Origin: CAYVOX01 sp964453035 | GTDB taxonomy: Bacteria; Chloroflexota; Anaerolineae; Anaerolineales; Anaerolineaceae | Direction of reading: 5' to 3' | NCBI GenBank assembly: GCA_964453035.1 | Contig: CAYVOX010000068.1 | Span: forward strand, 1-16,045 | Length of the DNA: 16,045 nucleotides | Part shown: positions 1 through 6,859 of the stretch, in pieces | How the letters are laid out: each line of letters begins with the position of its first letter | Numbering within the stretch: position 1 is the first letter of the stretch | Program-made: the position numbers and the translations under genes | The notes under the pieces: generated by a model | Seen by the model: only the letters and a program-made list of their open reading frames with translations | What the model was told of the DNA's origin: nothing | The model's database searches: none

Positions 1-104
1 GCGTTTTGATCAACGCCTATGCCGCGGGGGTGGGCTGGGTGGGGGTGGCAATGGTATCCATTGATGATGACTGGTCGGCGCTGCGCCTGAAACTGGCCGA
101 ATGA
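1..104 (+). CDS. C-terminal end of an unidentified protein (partial)
   Basis: An open frame runs from the window edge (frame beginning at base 3) to a TGA at 102-104 and gives about 33 residues, ending ...DDDWSALRLKLAE. Its GC-rich codon use matches the core genes further right. The fragment is rich in Ala, Gly and Val and then becomes charged. I do not recognise a family. It ends only about 10 bases before the -10 box of the next transcription unit, so the two are probably transcribed separately. The call rests on an open frame and composition only. Confidence 0.4.
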   Translation, partial: VLINAYAAGVGWVGVAMVSIDDDWSALRLKLAE

Positions 105-110
105 TCGCCG

Positions 111-125
111 TGCTATAATTAATTC
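111..125 (+). promoter_or_regulatory. Extended -10 promoter placed on a start codon
   Basis: The bases TGCTATAAT at 111-119 are a perfect extended -10 (TGn plus TATAAT). No good -35 is visible 17 bp upstream, which fits an extended -10 promoter. Six bases separate the box from the ATG at 126, so transcription should start at or next to that ATG. No Shine-Dalgarno sequence can fit, which suggests a leaderless transcript for the operon that ends with polX. Confidence 0.65.
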
Positions 126-356
126 ATGAACCCTTCCGACGAGGATACGAAAGCCTATCTTAACCGCTGGAAAGCCGTAGAAGCTGTCCAATGCTGTGAA
201 AGGCGTGAGGCTACCTGCGAAATGCGCTGGAGACAATTGATCGCGATCCATAACCTGGCGCGAGGATTGGGTTTGAAGATTCAAAGAAATGAAGCGGAAG
301 AGATGGAAATTATCCTCAGGTGGACAAAAATCAGGGAATTATATGATAAGCGATGA
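126..356 (+). CDS. Small protein paired with a nucleotidyltransferase
   Basis: This 76-aa, charged, probably all-helical protein has no signal peptide or membrane segment. The ATG at 126 directly follows a perfect extended -10. Its end overlaps the preferred start of the nucleotidyltransferase by 14 bases (343-356), so the two should be translationally coupled. Small helical proteins with a WRQL...LA.GLGL-like stretch are, from my memory of the family, found upstream of this type of nucleotidyltransferase. That layout resembles antitoxin/toxin pairs such as MNT/HEPN and AbiEi/AbiEii, although this protein looks like neither HEPN nor AbiEi. Codon use is AT-richer than in polX. Function is unknown. 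A regulatory or antitoxin role is inference from gene order. Confidence 0.65.
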   Translation: MNPSDEDTKAYLNRWKAVEAVQCCERREATCEMRWRQLIAIHNLARGLGLKIQRNEAEEMEIILRWTKIRELYDKR

Positions 357-921
357 GGAATTATCTGCATTACTTGAACCCCTGGCCGCCCTTCAGAGAG
401 TGATTGACCGTTTTGAACAAAAAGGTGTAATCATCGGTGGAATTGCTGCAAGCTTACTGGGGAAACCTCGCCTGACAGCTGATCTGGATGCAATGCTCTA
501 TGCATCCATCAATCAAATTCCCGAAATTCTTTCGCTGGCGCAAGAGGAGGGTATTCTACCGAGAATTAAAAATGCCGCCCTGTTTGCCCAACAGCATCGC
601 GTTCTTCTTCTTCGCCATCAATTGAGCGAAACTGATATCGACATATCTTTAGGAATTTTGCCGTTTGAATTAGAAATTATTGAAAGAAGCCTGCAATTGG
701 AATTCGGAGGTTTGTCTATCAGGCTGCCAACCGTGGAGGATTTAATAATTTTAAAAGCGGTGGCTCATCGTGCCCAGGATTGGCAAGATATTCAGGGGCT
801 TGTTGAGAGCCATCCTAAGTTGGATAAAGAACGGGTTATCAATTGGGTGGCACAGTTCGCTGAAATTCTGGAATCCCCCAAGATATTAGAGGACTTGACT
901 TTAATACTTAAAAATGAATAA
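343..921 (+). CDS. AbiEii/MNT-like nucleotidyltransferase
   Basis: This is a polymerase-beta-fold nucleotidyltransferase of the AbiEii/DUF6036-like type. From the ATG at 343 it has 192 aa. Residues 32-40 form the GGIAASLLG loop, residues 42-52 carry PRLTADLDAML with metal-binding D47 and D49, and D98/D100 (TDIDIS) are candidates for the third acid. Residues 129-150 (PTVEDLIILKAVAHR, then DWQDI) are the usual C-terminal signature. The frame is open back to 289, but the start at 343 overlaps the upstream stop by 14 bases and gives the expected N-terminus. The stop overlaps the polX start by 8 bases. One sampled line here (661-720) is about 37% GC, against about 67% for 1381-1440 in polX, which suggests acquired DNA. 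The family includes toxins that modify RNA or nucleotides. The substrate here cannot be read from sequence. Confidence 0.8.
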   Translation: MISDEELSALLEPLAALQRVIDRFEQKGVIIGGIAASLLGKPRLTADLDAMLYASINQIPEILSLAQEEGILPRIKNAALFAQQHRVLLLRHQLSETDIDISLGILPFELEIIERSLQLEFGGLSIRLPTVEDLIILKAVAHRAQDWQDIQGLVESHPKLDKERVINWVAQFAEILESPKILEDLTLILKNE

Positions 922-2638
922 TTCAGACATCGCTGCTGTTTTTGACCGCATTGCCGATTTGCTCGAAATCAAGGGCGAGATTATCTATAAAACACTGGCC
1001 TACCGCCGCGCCGCCGAGAGCCTGCGCAACCTGGGCGAGGATATCGCAACCTTGCACCGCGAGGGCCGGCTGACCGAGATCCCCGCGGTGGGTAAAGCCA
1101 TCGCTGAGAAGATTGCCGAGCTGCTGACGACCGGCAAGCTGGAATTCCTGCAAAAGATCGAGGAGGAGGTGCCGCCCACGCTGACCGATTTGCTGCAGGT
1201 GACTGATGTTGGGCCGAAGAAAGTTGCGTTGTTCTGGCGGCAGGCGGGCATCACCACCTTGCCCCAGCTGGAGGCCGCGGCGCGCGAAGGGCGGCTGAGG
1301 GGGCTGCCGGGGATGGGCGAAAAATCAGAGGCGCGGGTGCTTGAAGGGCTGGAGGCGCTCAAGCGGCGCACCAAGCGGCGCCTGCTGGGGAATGTGCGCC
1401 CGGTGGCGCAGCGCTGGGTGGCGTGGTTGAAAGGGTTTGATGGGGTGGCCCGGGCGGAGGCGGCGGGCAGCGTGCGGCGCTGGAAGCCGACCATTGGCGA
1501 CCTGGATTTGGTTATCGGGTGCGAGGATGCCAGCGCGGTGATGGAGGCTTTTGCCCACCATCCGCAGGTGGCGCGGATTTTGGGGCAGGGGGAGAATAAA
1601 TCCAGCGTGGAACTGGTGGACGGGTTGAACATCCAGTTGTGGAGCCAGCCGCCGGAGCGGTTTGGCACGCTGCTGCAATTTGTGACGGGTTCCAAGGAGC
1701 ACAACGTGCGCCTGCGCGAACTGGCGCAAAAGAAGGGGCTGTCGCTTTCGGAGCGCTGCCTGACCCGCGCTGATGGCAGTGAAGTTCTGTTTGACGACGA
1801 AGAAAATTTATATAAATTCCTGGGATTGAGTTACATCCCACCCGAACTGCGCGAAGACCGGGGTGAAATCCAGGCGGCGGTGGATTACGGTCACCTGCCG
1901 CGTATGATGCTGCTCAACGAGCGCGTGATGGAACTACACTGCCATACCACCTGGAGCGATGGGGCCAACAGCATTGAGCAGATGGCAGAAGCAGCGGTGG
2001 AACGCGGCCTGAAGGTGCTGGCGATTACGGACCATTCAAGCGGATTGGGCATTGTGGGCGGGCTGGATGCCGAACGGCTGCGCCAACAGCGGGTTGAGAT
2101 TGACGTGGTGCAGGCCCGCATGGGCGATAGAATCCGGCTGCTGCAGGGGGCTGAAGTGGAAATTCACGCCGACGGCACACTGGAACACCCGGACGAGGTG
2201 CTGGCAGCGCTGGATATTGTGATCGCTTCGCTGCACACCAGCCTGCGCCAGCCGCGCGAGCAGGTGACAGCGCGGCTGCTCAAGGTGATGCGCAATCCGC
2301 ATGTGGATATCATCGGGCACCCAACCGGACGCCTGATGCCGGAACGGGAGGGTGCTGACCTGGATATGGAGCAGGTGCTGCAAGCCGCCAAGGAAAATGG
2401 CGTGGCGCTGGAGATTAATTGCAGCCCATCCCGGTTGGACCTGGATGAGGTTTACGCGCGCCGGGCGGCTGAGATGGAGATTCCACTGGCAATCAACACG
2501 GACGCACATTCAACCGCGCAGCTGGATTACGCCGAGCTGGGCGTTTCGGTGGCGCGGCGGGGCTGGGTTTGGCCTATGCTGGTGGTGAACACGTGGAGCG
2601 AGGATTGGTTGATGGATTGGTTGAGGGGGAGAGGGTAA
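914..2638 (+). CDS. polX: DNA polymerase/3'-5' exonuclease PolX
   Basis: This 574-aa protein has the full bacterial PolX layout for gap filling and end processing in DNA repair. Residues 1-150 hold the helix-hairpin-helix 8-kDa-like region (IPAVGKAIAEKI near 56; VGPKKVALFW near 99). The nucleotidyltransferase palm is at about 155-310, with GSVRRWKPTIGDLDLVI at 185-201 (D196, D198) and TGSKEHNVRLR at 258-268. The PHP exonuclease domain runs from about 338 to the end. PHP metal ligands are present: H342, H344, D373/H374, E414/E416, H441, H469, D530 and H532. One oddity stands out: where the family normally has an Asp (the VDLR-type strand, Asp256 in Pol beta), this protein has Gln241 in NIQLW. 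The third catalytic carboxylate therefore seems to be missing while the exonuclease looks intact. The start overlaps the upstream stop by 8 bases and has no clear ribosome-binding site, so translation is probably coupled. Confidence 0.95.
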   Translation: MNNSDIAAVFDRIADLLEIKGEIIYKTLAYRRAAESLRNLGEDIATLHREGRLTEIPAVGKAIAEKIAELLTTGKLEFLQKIEEEVPPTLTDLLQVTDVGPKKVALFWRQAGITTLPQLEAAAREGRLRGLPGMGEKSEARVLEGLEALKRRTKRRLLGNVRPVAQRWVAWLKGFDGVARAEAAGSVRRWKPTIGDLDLVIGCEDASAVMEAFAHHPQVARILGQGENKSSVELVDGLNIQLWSQPPERFGTLLQFVTGSKEHNVRLRELAQKKGLSLSERCLTRADGSEVLFDDEENLYKFLGLSYIPPELREDRGEIQAAVDYGHLPRMMLLNERVMELHCHTTWSDGANSIEQMAEAAVERGLKVLAITDHSSGLGIVGGLDAERLRQQRVEIDVVQARMGDRIRLLQGAEVEIHADGTLEHPDEVLAALDIVIASLHTSLRQPREQVTARLLKVMRNPHVDIIGHPTGRLMPEREGADLDMEQVLQAAKENGVALEINCSPSRLDLDEVYARRAAEMEIPLAINTDAHSTAQLDYAELGVSVARRGWVWPMLVVNTWSEDWLMDWLRGRG

Positions 2639-2649
2639 AGGAAAAAGCA

Positions 2650-2713
2650 GGCGACGGGAGCCGAACAGAGTCCCCTTGTGGGATATCACACCCCTGTGGG
2701 TGCCCGCGAATAG
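2650..2713 (-). repeat. Partial tRNA-Gly T-arm copy interrupted by 43 bases
   Basis: Two blocks match the end of the tRNA-Gly gene exactly. The ten bases at 2650-2659 equal 2761-2770, and the eleven at 2703-2713 equal 2777-2787. In the tRNA gene the blocks are 6 bases apart; here they are 43 apart. The intervening part contains a small hairpin (stem 2689-2693 with 2698-2702) and two near-copies of CCCCTGTGGG. The copy lies downstream of the 3' end of the tRNA, in the same orientation. It may be the scar of an integration or a duplication, but no integrase is visible. Confidence 0.5.
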
Positions 2714-2746
2714 AAAAACCTGACGGGAATTCATCCATCAGGTTTT
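2714..2746 (-). terminator. Intrinsic terminator downstream of tRNA-Gly
   Basis: A perfect 9-bp stem (AAAACCTGA at 2715-2723 with TCAGGTTTT at 2738-2746) encloses a 14-base loop. Read on the minus strand, it ends in five T and then a T-rich tail, as expected for the end of the tRNA transcript. On the plus strand the tail is only TTTT, so it may also weakly end the polX operon. Confidence 0.7.
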
Positions 2747-2756
2747 CAAACGGTAG

Positions 2757-2828
2757 AGCGGGCGACGGGATTCGGACCCGCGAATAGTAGCTTGGAAGGC
2801 TACTGCCTTACCACTTGGCGACGCCCGC
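2757..2828 (-). tRNA. tRNA-Gly (anticodon UCC)
   Basis: The reverse complement folds into a 72-nt cloverleaf. The acceptor stem is GCGGGCG with CGCCCGC, followed by discriminator U. The D arm is GCC-loop-GGC. The anticodon stem is GTAGC with GCTAC, around the loop CTTCCAA with anticodon TCC. The T stem is GCGGG with CCCGT. CCA is not encoded (CTA follows). The T loop reads TCCGAAT, which puts C where nearly all tRNAs have U55 (pseudouridine). The gene has its own promoter and terminator. Confidence 0.93.
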
Positions 2829-2838
2829 GAGTGACTGT

Positions 2839-2867
2839 ATTTTACCGGGTGGCGGGAGAAAGGTCAA
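2839..2867 (-). promoter_or_regulatory. Promoter of tRNA-Gly
   Basis: On the minus strand, TTGACC (2867-2862) is followed by a 17-bp spacer and TAAAAT (2844-2839). The predicted transcription start is about 4 bases before the mature tRNA 5' end at 2828. The -35 box abuts and partly overlaps the hairpin after prmA. Confidence 0.72.
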
Positions 2868-2889
2868 GCCCGGCCCGGAAACCGGGCTT
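2866..2889 (-). terminator. Hairpin starting in the prmA stop codon
   Basis: A perfect 8-bp GC-rich stem (AAGCCCGG with CCGGGCTT) encloses an 8-base loop. On the minus strand it begins inside the TAA stop codon of prmA (2890-2888). The tail is GACCTTTCT, which is only moderately T-rich, so termination may be partial. This is the likely end of the hrcA-grpE-dnaK-dnaJ-prmA operon. Confidence 0.55.
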
Positions 2890-3802
2890 ACTTCTCCATC
2901 ACAATGGCTACCCAGTCCAATTGTTGGGCGGTTTCAACCCAGCGCAAGCCTTTAGCCGCAGCAGCCTCTTTAACGGCAGCTGCCTGGCCTTCGAGGATGC
3001 CGGAGAGGATGAGCTTTCCACCGGGCTGAACCAGATCCGCCAGGCCGGTGCCAAACAAGCGAATGATGATGGGGGCGAGGATGTTGGCGAGCACCAGCGG
3101 AGCCTGGCGCAGGCTGAACTGACCCTGCAGCACTTCATCCACAGAGCCGAGGCCAGTTTCCAACCCGGCGAGAACCTCGTTGGCGGCGGCGTTTTCACGG
3201 GTGCTCTTGACGGCGGCACTGTCAATATCCACGCCCAGGGCGCGCGCTGCGCCCAGCTTGAGGGCGGCAATGGAGAGAATGCCTGAGCCGCAGCCCACGT
3301 CAATCACATTCTGCCCGGGGATGAGGTGTTTTTCAATCATTTCCATGCACAACTGGGTGGTGGGGTGCGTGCCGGTGCCAAAAGCCATGGAGGGGTCAAT
3401 TTTGACGGCCAGGCGCGTCAGGTCGGTTTGCTCAATCCAGGCGGGGAGCACCAGCAGGCGCTGCCCGATGGGAATGGGGTGGTAGTGTTTTTTCCAGGCT
3501 GCCATCCAGTCCTCATCTTGAACAGGCTTAAAGGCAGGTTCGGGCAGCGGCTGGATGCGCCCCAGGTACCACAGGGCTTCTTCCAGGCGCTGGCGTTTCT
3601 CTTCCAGGAATTCATCCACCGGCAGGTAAGCATAGACGCGCACCGGGCCAACCGGCGTGCCTTCGCTCTCTTCTTCGTCGTAGATGACGCCGGATTCAAC
3701 CACCACGCCGCCGGAGGCAAAGCGGTCGAGCACCTCAGCCACGGATTCAGCCAGTTCGCCGTTAACCGTGAGGGAAACTTCCAGCCAGCGCGCTTCAGCC
3801 AC
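2888..3802 (-). CDS. prmA: Ribosomal protein L11 methyltransferase
   Basis: PrmA trimethylates ribosomal protein L11 using S-adenosylmethionine in the cytoplasm. The 304-aa protein has the family's N-terminal L11-recognition region (about 1-110). The PrmA signature DPSMAFGTGTHPTT is at 136-149, the SAM-binding loop DVGCGSGILSIAA at 168-180, the acidic VDID at 191-194 and the LANILAPI motif at 238-245. Length is normal. The start is GTG at 3802, supported by an AAGGAGG ribosome-binding site 6 bases upstream. The start lies within the end of dnaJ, with an 8-base overlap, so translation should be coupled. prmA next to dnaJ at the end of a heat-shock operon is a recurrent arrangement in Gram-positive and related phyla. 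Confidence 0.95.
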   Translation of the reverse strand: MAEARWLEVSLTVNGELAESVAEVLDRFASGGVVVESGVIYDEEESEGTPVGPVRVYAYLPVDEFLEEKRQRLEEALWYLGRIQPLPEPAFKPVQDEDWMAAWKKHYHPIPIGQRLLVLPAWIEQTDLTRLAVKIDPSMAFGTGTHPTTQLCMEMIEKHLIPGQNVIDVGCGSGILSIAALKLGAARALGVDIDSAAVKSTRENAAANEVLAGLETGLGSVDEVLQGQFSLRQAPLVLANILAPIIIRLFGTGLADLVQPGGKLILSGILEGQAAAVKEAAAAKGLRWVETAQQLDWVAIVMEK

Positions 3803-4916
3803 CTAATACCTCCTTGAGCACATCCAGGAAACTTTTTTCGCGCGGATGAACTTCGCTGCCGAGGGTGGCGGCCAGTTTTTCAAAGAGCTCGCGCTGCTCT
3901 GGGTTAAGACGGGTGGGAATTTCCACATTGAGGATGATGAGCTGGTCGCCGCGCCCGCTGCCGCGCAGATGGGTGATGCCCTTGCCGCGCAGGGTGATGA
4001 CCTTGCCGGGCTGCGTGCCGGTGGGGATGCTGACTTTGGTGATGCCCTCCAGCGTGGGCACCTGGATTTCAGCGCCGAGGGCGGCCTGGGCCACGTTGAT
4101 GGAGAGATCCAGCATCACGTCATCGTTGCGGCGCTTGAAAAACTGGTGCGGTTTGACCTGAATTTCAAGGTAGAAGTTACCGTTGGGACCGCCGTTTTCA
4201 CCGGGCTGGCCTTCGCCTGCCAGGCGGATTTGCGTGCCGCTATCCACCCCGGCGGGGATGGGAATGACCTTGCGCGCAACGCGCCGCTCAAAGGTGCGCC
4301 CACGGCAGGTGTGGCAGGGGGTGGGAATGACCTGCCCGCGCCCGTTACAGGTGGGGCAGGTGGTCACCTGCACCATGGAGCCGAGAAAGGTCTGGCGCAC
4401 CTGGCGGACTTCACCGCGCCCGCCGCAGGTGGCGCACGAGGTGGGGCTGGTGCCCGGTTCAGCGCCTGTGCCCCGGCAGGTGGTGCAGAGCTCATCGCGA
4501 GTGATATCAATTTCCTTCTCAACCCCGAAGGCAGCTTCTTCAAAGGTGAGCTGGACGGTCTGGGTGAGGTCTGCGCCGCGGCGCGGGGCGTTGCGGCGCT
4601 GTCCGCGGCTGCCGCCCAGTCCGCCCAACCCGAAGAGTTCTTCGAAGATATCCGAAAAATCCACGGTTGTGAAATCCGGCGCTCCGCCCATGCCGCTGAG
4701 GCCTTCTTTGCCGTAACGGTCATAGGCGGCGCGCTTTTCAGAATCCGAAAGGACGGCATACGCTTCGTTGATTTCCTTGAAGCGTTCTTCCGCATCTGGC
4801 TCTTTGTTGACATCCGGGTGGTACTTGCGCGCCAGGTTGCGGAAGGCCGTTTTCAACTCATCGGGCGTGGCATTGCGTGCCACGCCCAGGATCTCATAGT
4901 AATCGCGTGAGGCCAT
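3795..4916 (-). CDS. dnaJ: Chaperone DnaJ (zinc-finger type)
   Basis: DnaJ delivers unfolded proteins to DnaK and stimulates its ATPase. The 373-aa protein shows a complete type I layout. The J domain (1-70) has HPD at 33-35. The Gly/Phe-rich region is at about 71-105. The zinc-binding region has four CxxC motifs (C144/C147, C161/C164, C187/C190, C201/C204). The two C-terminal substrate-binding domains cover about 210-350. The fourth zinc motif reads CHTCRGRT, so its final Gly is replaced by Thr; the cysteines are intact. It starts 8 bases after the dnaK stop and has only a weak ribosome-binding site, which suggests coupling. Its end overlaps prmA. Confidence 0.97.
   Translation of the reverse strand: MASRDYYEILGVARNATPDELKTAFRNLARKYHPDVNKEPDAEERFKEINEAYAVLSDSEKRAAYDRYGKEGLSGMGGAPDFTTVDFSDIFEELFGLGGLGGSRGQRRNAPRRGADLTQTVQLTFEEAAFGVEKEIDITRDELCTTCRGTGAEPGTSPTSCATCGGRGEVRQVRQTFLGSMVQVTTCPTCNGRGQVIPTPCHTCRGRTFERRVARKVIPIPAGVDSGTQIRLAGEGQPGENGGPNGNFYLEIQVKPHQFFKRRNDDVMLDLSINVAQAALGAEIQVPTLEGITKVSIPTGTQPGKVITLRGKGITHLRGSGRGDQLIILNVEIPTRLNPEQRELFEKLAATLGSEVHPREKSFLDVLKEVLGG
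3809..3815 (-). promoter_or_regulatory. Ribosome-binding site of prmA
   Basis: AAGGAGG on the minus strand is a near-perfect Shine-Dalgarno sequence. It sits 6 bases before the GTG at 3802 and lies inside the last codons of dnaJ. It decides the GTG start of prmA. Confidence 0.85.
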
Positions 4917-4924
4917 TCACAGGC

Positions 4925-6847
4925 TCAGGCGTTTCTAAATTCGCCGTCAACGACGTCTTCGCCGCCGGGTTTGTTTTCGCCCGGGGTGGGACCGGTTTGC
5001 GGACCGCCAGCATCACCGGCAGGGCCTCCGGCGGTGGGGCCGGGCTGCTGCTGGTAGGCGCTGGCGCCCACTTTTTGGATCAATGCGCCGAGGTCATCGG
5101 CTGCTTTGCGGATGGCTGTGGCATCGCTGCCGTTCATCACCTCGCGCACCGATTTGATGCCAGATTCCACCTGGCCTTTCAAGTCGGCGGGAACTTTATC
5201 GCCCAGGTCTTTGAGGGTTTTCTCGGCGGTGTAGGCGGTGTTATCGGCGTAGTTGCGCACTTCCACCAGTTCTTTGCGCTGCTTATCGGCGTCGGCGTTG
5301 GTTTCAGCTTCGCGGCGCATGCGCTCCACCTCGGATTCGCTGAGGCCAGAAGAGGCGGTGATGGTGATATGCTGACTGCGGTTGGTGGCTTTATCCAGGG
5401 CGGTGACCTTGAGGATGCCGTTAGCATCAATATCGAAGGTCACTTCCACCTGAGGGATGCCGCGCGGGGCGGGGGGGATGCCGTCCAGGATAAATTTGCC
5501 GAGCGATTTGTTGTCGCTGGCCATGGGGCGCTCGCCCTGCAGAACGTGAATCTCAACCTGGGTCTGGCCGTCGGAGGCGGTGGAGAACACCTGGCTCTTG
5601 CGGGCCGGCACGGTGGTGTTGCGCTCGATGATGGGGGTGGAAACACCGCCCAGGGTCTCGACCGAGAGGGTGAGGGGGGTGACGTCGAGCAGGAGGATAT
5701 CCTTCACTTCGCCGCCCAGCACGCCAGCCTGGATGGCAGCGCCAACGGCCACCACTTCATCCGGATTGACGCCCTTGTGGGGCTCTTTACCAAATTCGCG
5801 GCGCACGGCTTCCTGCACGGCGGGCATGCGGATCATACCGCCAACCAGCACCACCTCGCTGATATCGGAGGTCTTGAGGTTGGCGTCTGAGAGTGCCCGG
5901 CGGACGGGGTCGAGGGTGCGGGAGACCAGGTCGCCGGTGAGCTGTTCCAGCCTGGCGCGGGTGAAGGGAAGCACCAGGTGCTTGGGACCAGTGGCATCCG
6001 CGGTGAGGTAGGGCAGGTTGATTTCAGTCTGCATCATGGAGGAAAGCTCGATTTTGGCTTTCTCGGAGGCTTCGCGCAGGCGCTGCAGAGCCTGGCGGTC
6101 GGCGCGCAGATCGATGCCGTGCTGCTTTTTGAACTCTTCAATCAGGTATTCCATCACGCGCTGGTCAAAATCATCTCCGCCGAGGAAGGTATCGCCTGAG
6201 GTGGAGCGCACCTGGAAGACGCCTTCGCCAACATCGAGGATGGAGATATCGAAGGTGCCGCCGCCCAGGTCGTAAACGGCGATGACCTCGTTCTTTTTCT
6301 TATCGAGGCCGTAAGCCAGGGAAGAGGCGGTCGGCTCGTTGATGATGCGCTTGACTTCCAGGCCGGCGATTTTACCCGCATCCTTGGTGGCGTTGCGCTG
6401 GGCATCGTTGAAGTAGGCTGGAACGGTAATCACAGCTTCGGTCACCGGCTCGCCGAGGTAGGCTTCGGCATCGGCTTTGAGTTTTCCCAGCACCATGGCG
6501 GAAATTTCGGGCGGCGAGTATTCTTTGCCATCCATCACCACGCGAACATCGCCATTGGGGGCCTTGGTGACCTTGTAGGGCACTTTGCCGATGGTGCGCT
6601 GCACTTCGGGATCGTCAAATTTGCGACCCATGAAGCGCTTGATGGAAAAGACGGTGTTTTCAGGATTGACGATCGCCTGGTTGCGGGCCGGGCGGCCGAC
6701 AATGCGTTCGTGGTTCTTGTTGACAGCAACCACGGAAGGGCACAACCGTTCGCCTTCAGCGGTGGGGATGACAACGGGTTCACCGCCCATCATGACGGCT
6801 GCAACGGAATTGGTGGTTCCCAGATCAATACCAATGATTTTTCCCAT
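4925..6847 (-). CDS. dnaK: Molecular chaperone DnaK (Hsp70)
   Basis: DnaK is the ATP-driven Hsp70 chaperone of the DnaK-DnaJ-GrpE cycle. The 640-aa protein has the phosphate-1 motif IGIDLGTTNS (5-14), the connect region IINEPTASSLAYG (168-180), phosphate-2 VYDLGGGTFDIS (191-202), the adenosine motif VLVGGMIRMPAV (333-344), the start of the substrate domain LLLDVTPLTLSVETLGG (385-401) and a Gly/Pro-rich tail ending in GGEDVVDGEF. Residue 339 is Ile where the adenosine motif usually has Thr (GGxTRxP). The start follows a GGAG ribosome-binding site at 9 bases, and the grpE stop lies 12 bases upstream. It is co-transcribed with hrcA and so should be under HrcA/CIRCE control. Confidence 0.98.
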   Translation of the reverse strand: MGKIIGIDLGTTNSVAAVMMGGEPVVIPTAEGERLCPSVVAVNKNHERIVGRPARNQAIVNPENTVFSIKRFMGRKFDDPEVQRTIGKVPYKVTKAPNGDVRVVMDGKEYSPPEISAMVLGKLKADAEAYLGEPVTEAVITVPAYFNDAQRNATKDAGKIAGLEVKRIINEPTASSLAYGLDKKKNEVIAVYDLGGGTFDISILDVGEGVFQVRSTSGDTFLGGDDFDQRVMEYLIEEFKKQHGIDLRADRQALQRLREASEKAKIELSSMMQTEINLPYLTADATGPKHLVLPFTRARLEQLTGDLVSRTLDPVRRALSDANLKTSDISEVVLVGGMIRMPAVQEAVRREFGKEPHKGVNPDEVVAVGAAIQAGVLGGEVKDILLLDVTPLTLSVETLGGVSTPIIERNTTVPARKSQVFSTASDGQTQVEIHVLQGERPMASDNKSLGKFILDGIPPAPRGIPQVEVTFDIDANGILKVTALDKATNRSQHITITASSGLSESEVERMRREAETNADADKQRKELVEVRNYADNTAYTAEKTLKDLGDKVPADLKGQVESGIKSVREVMNGSDATAIRKAADDLGALIQKVGASAYQQQPGPTAGGPAGDAGGPQTGPTPGENKPGGEDVVDGEFRNA

Positions 6848-6859
6848 ACAATTTTTCTC

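Noticed and set aside
1000..1704. Minus-strand open frame (234 aa) inside polX
   Set aside because: Ser/Pro/Arg-rich shadow of the polX codons with no ribosome-binding site or domain.
2792..3286. Plus-strand open frame across the tRNA promoter and prmA
   Set aside because: Overlaps tRNA-Gly, its promoter and the prmA C-terminus on the other strand; no coding signal of its own.
3846..4910. Long plus-strand open frame (354 aa) opposite dnaJ
   Set aside because: It lies almost entirely over the dnaJ coding strand, has low-complexity Ala/Gly-rich content and no domain, and dnaJ is certain. It is an antisense shadow of GC-rich codons.
4877..5890. Plus-strand open frame (337 aa) opposite dnaK
   Set aside because: His/Gly/Ala-rich translation with no recognisable motif, fully antisense to dnaK.
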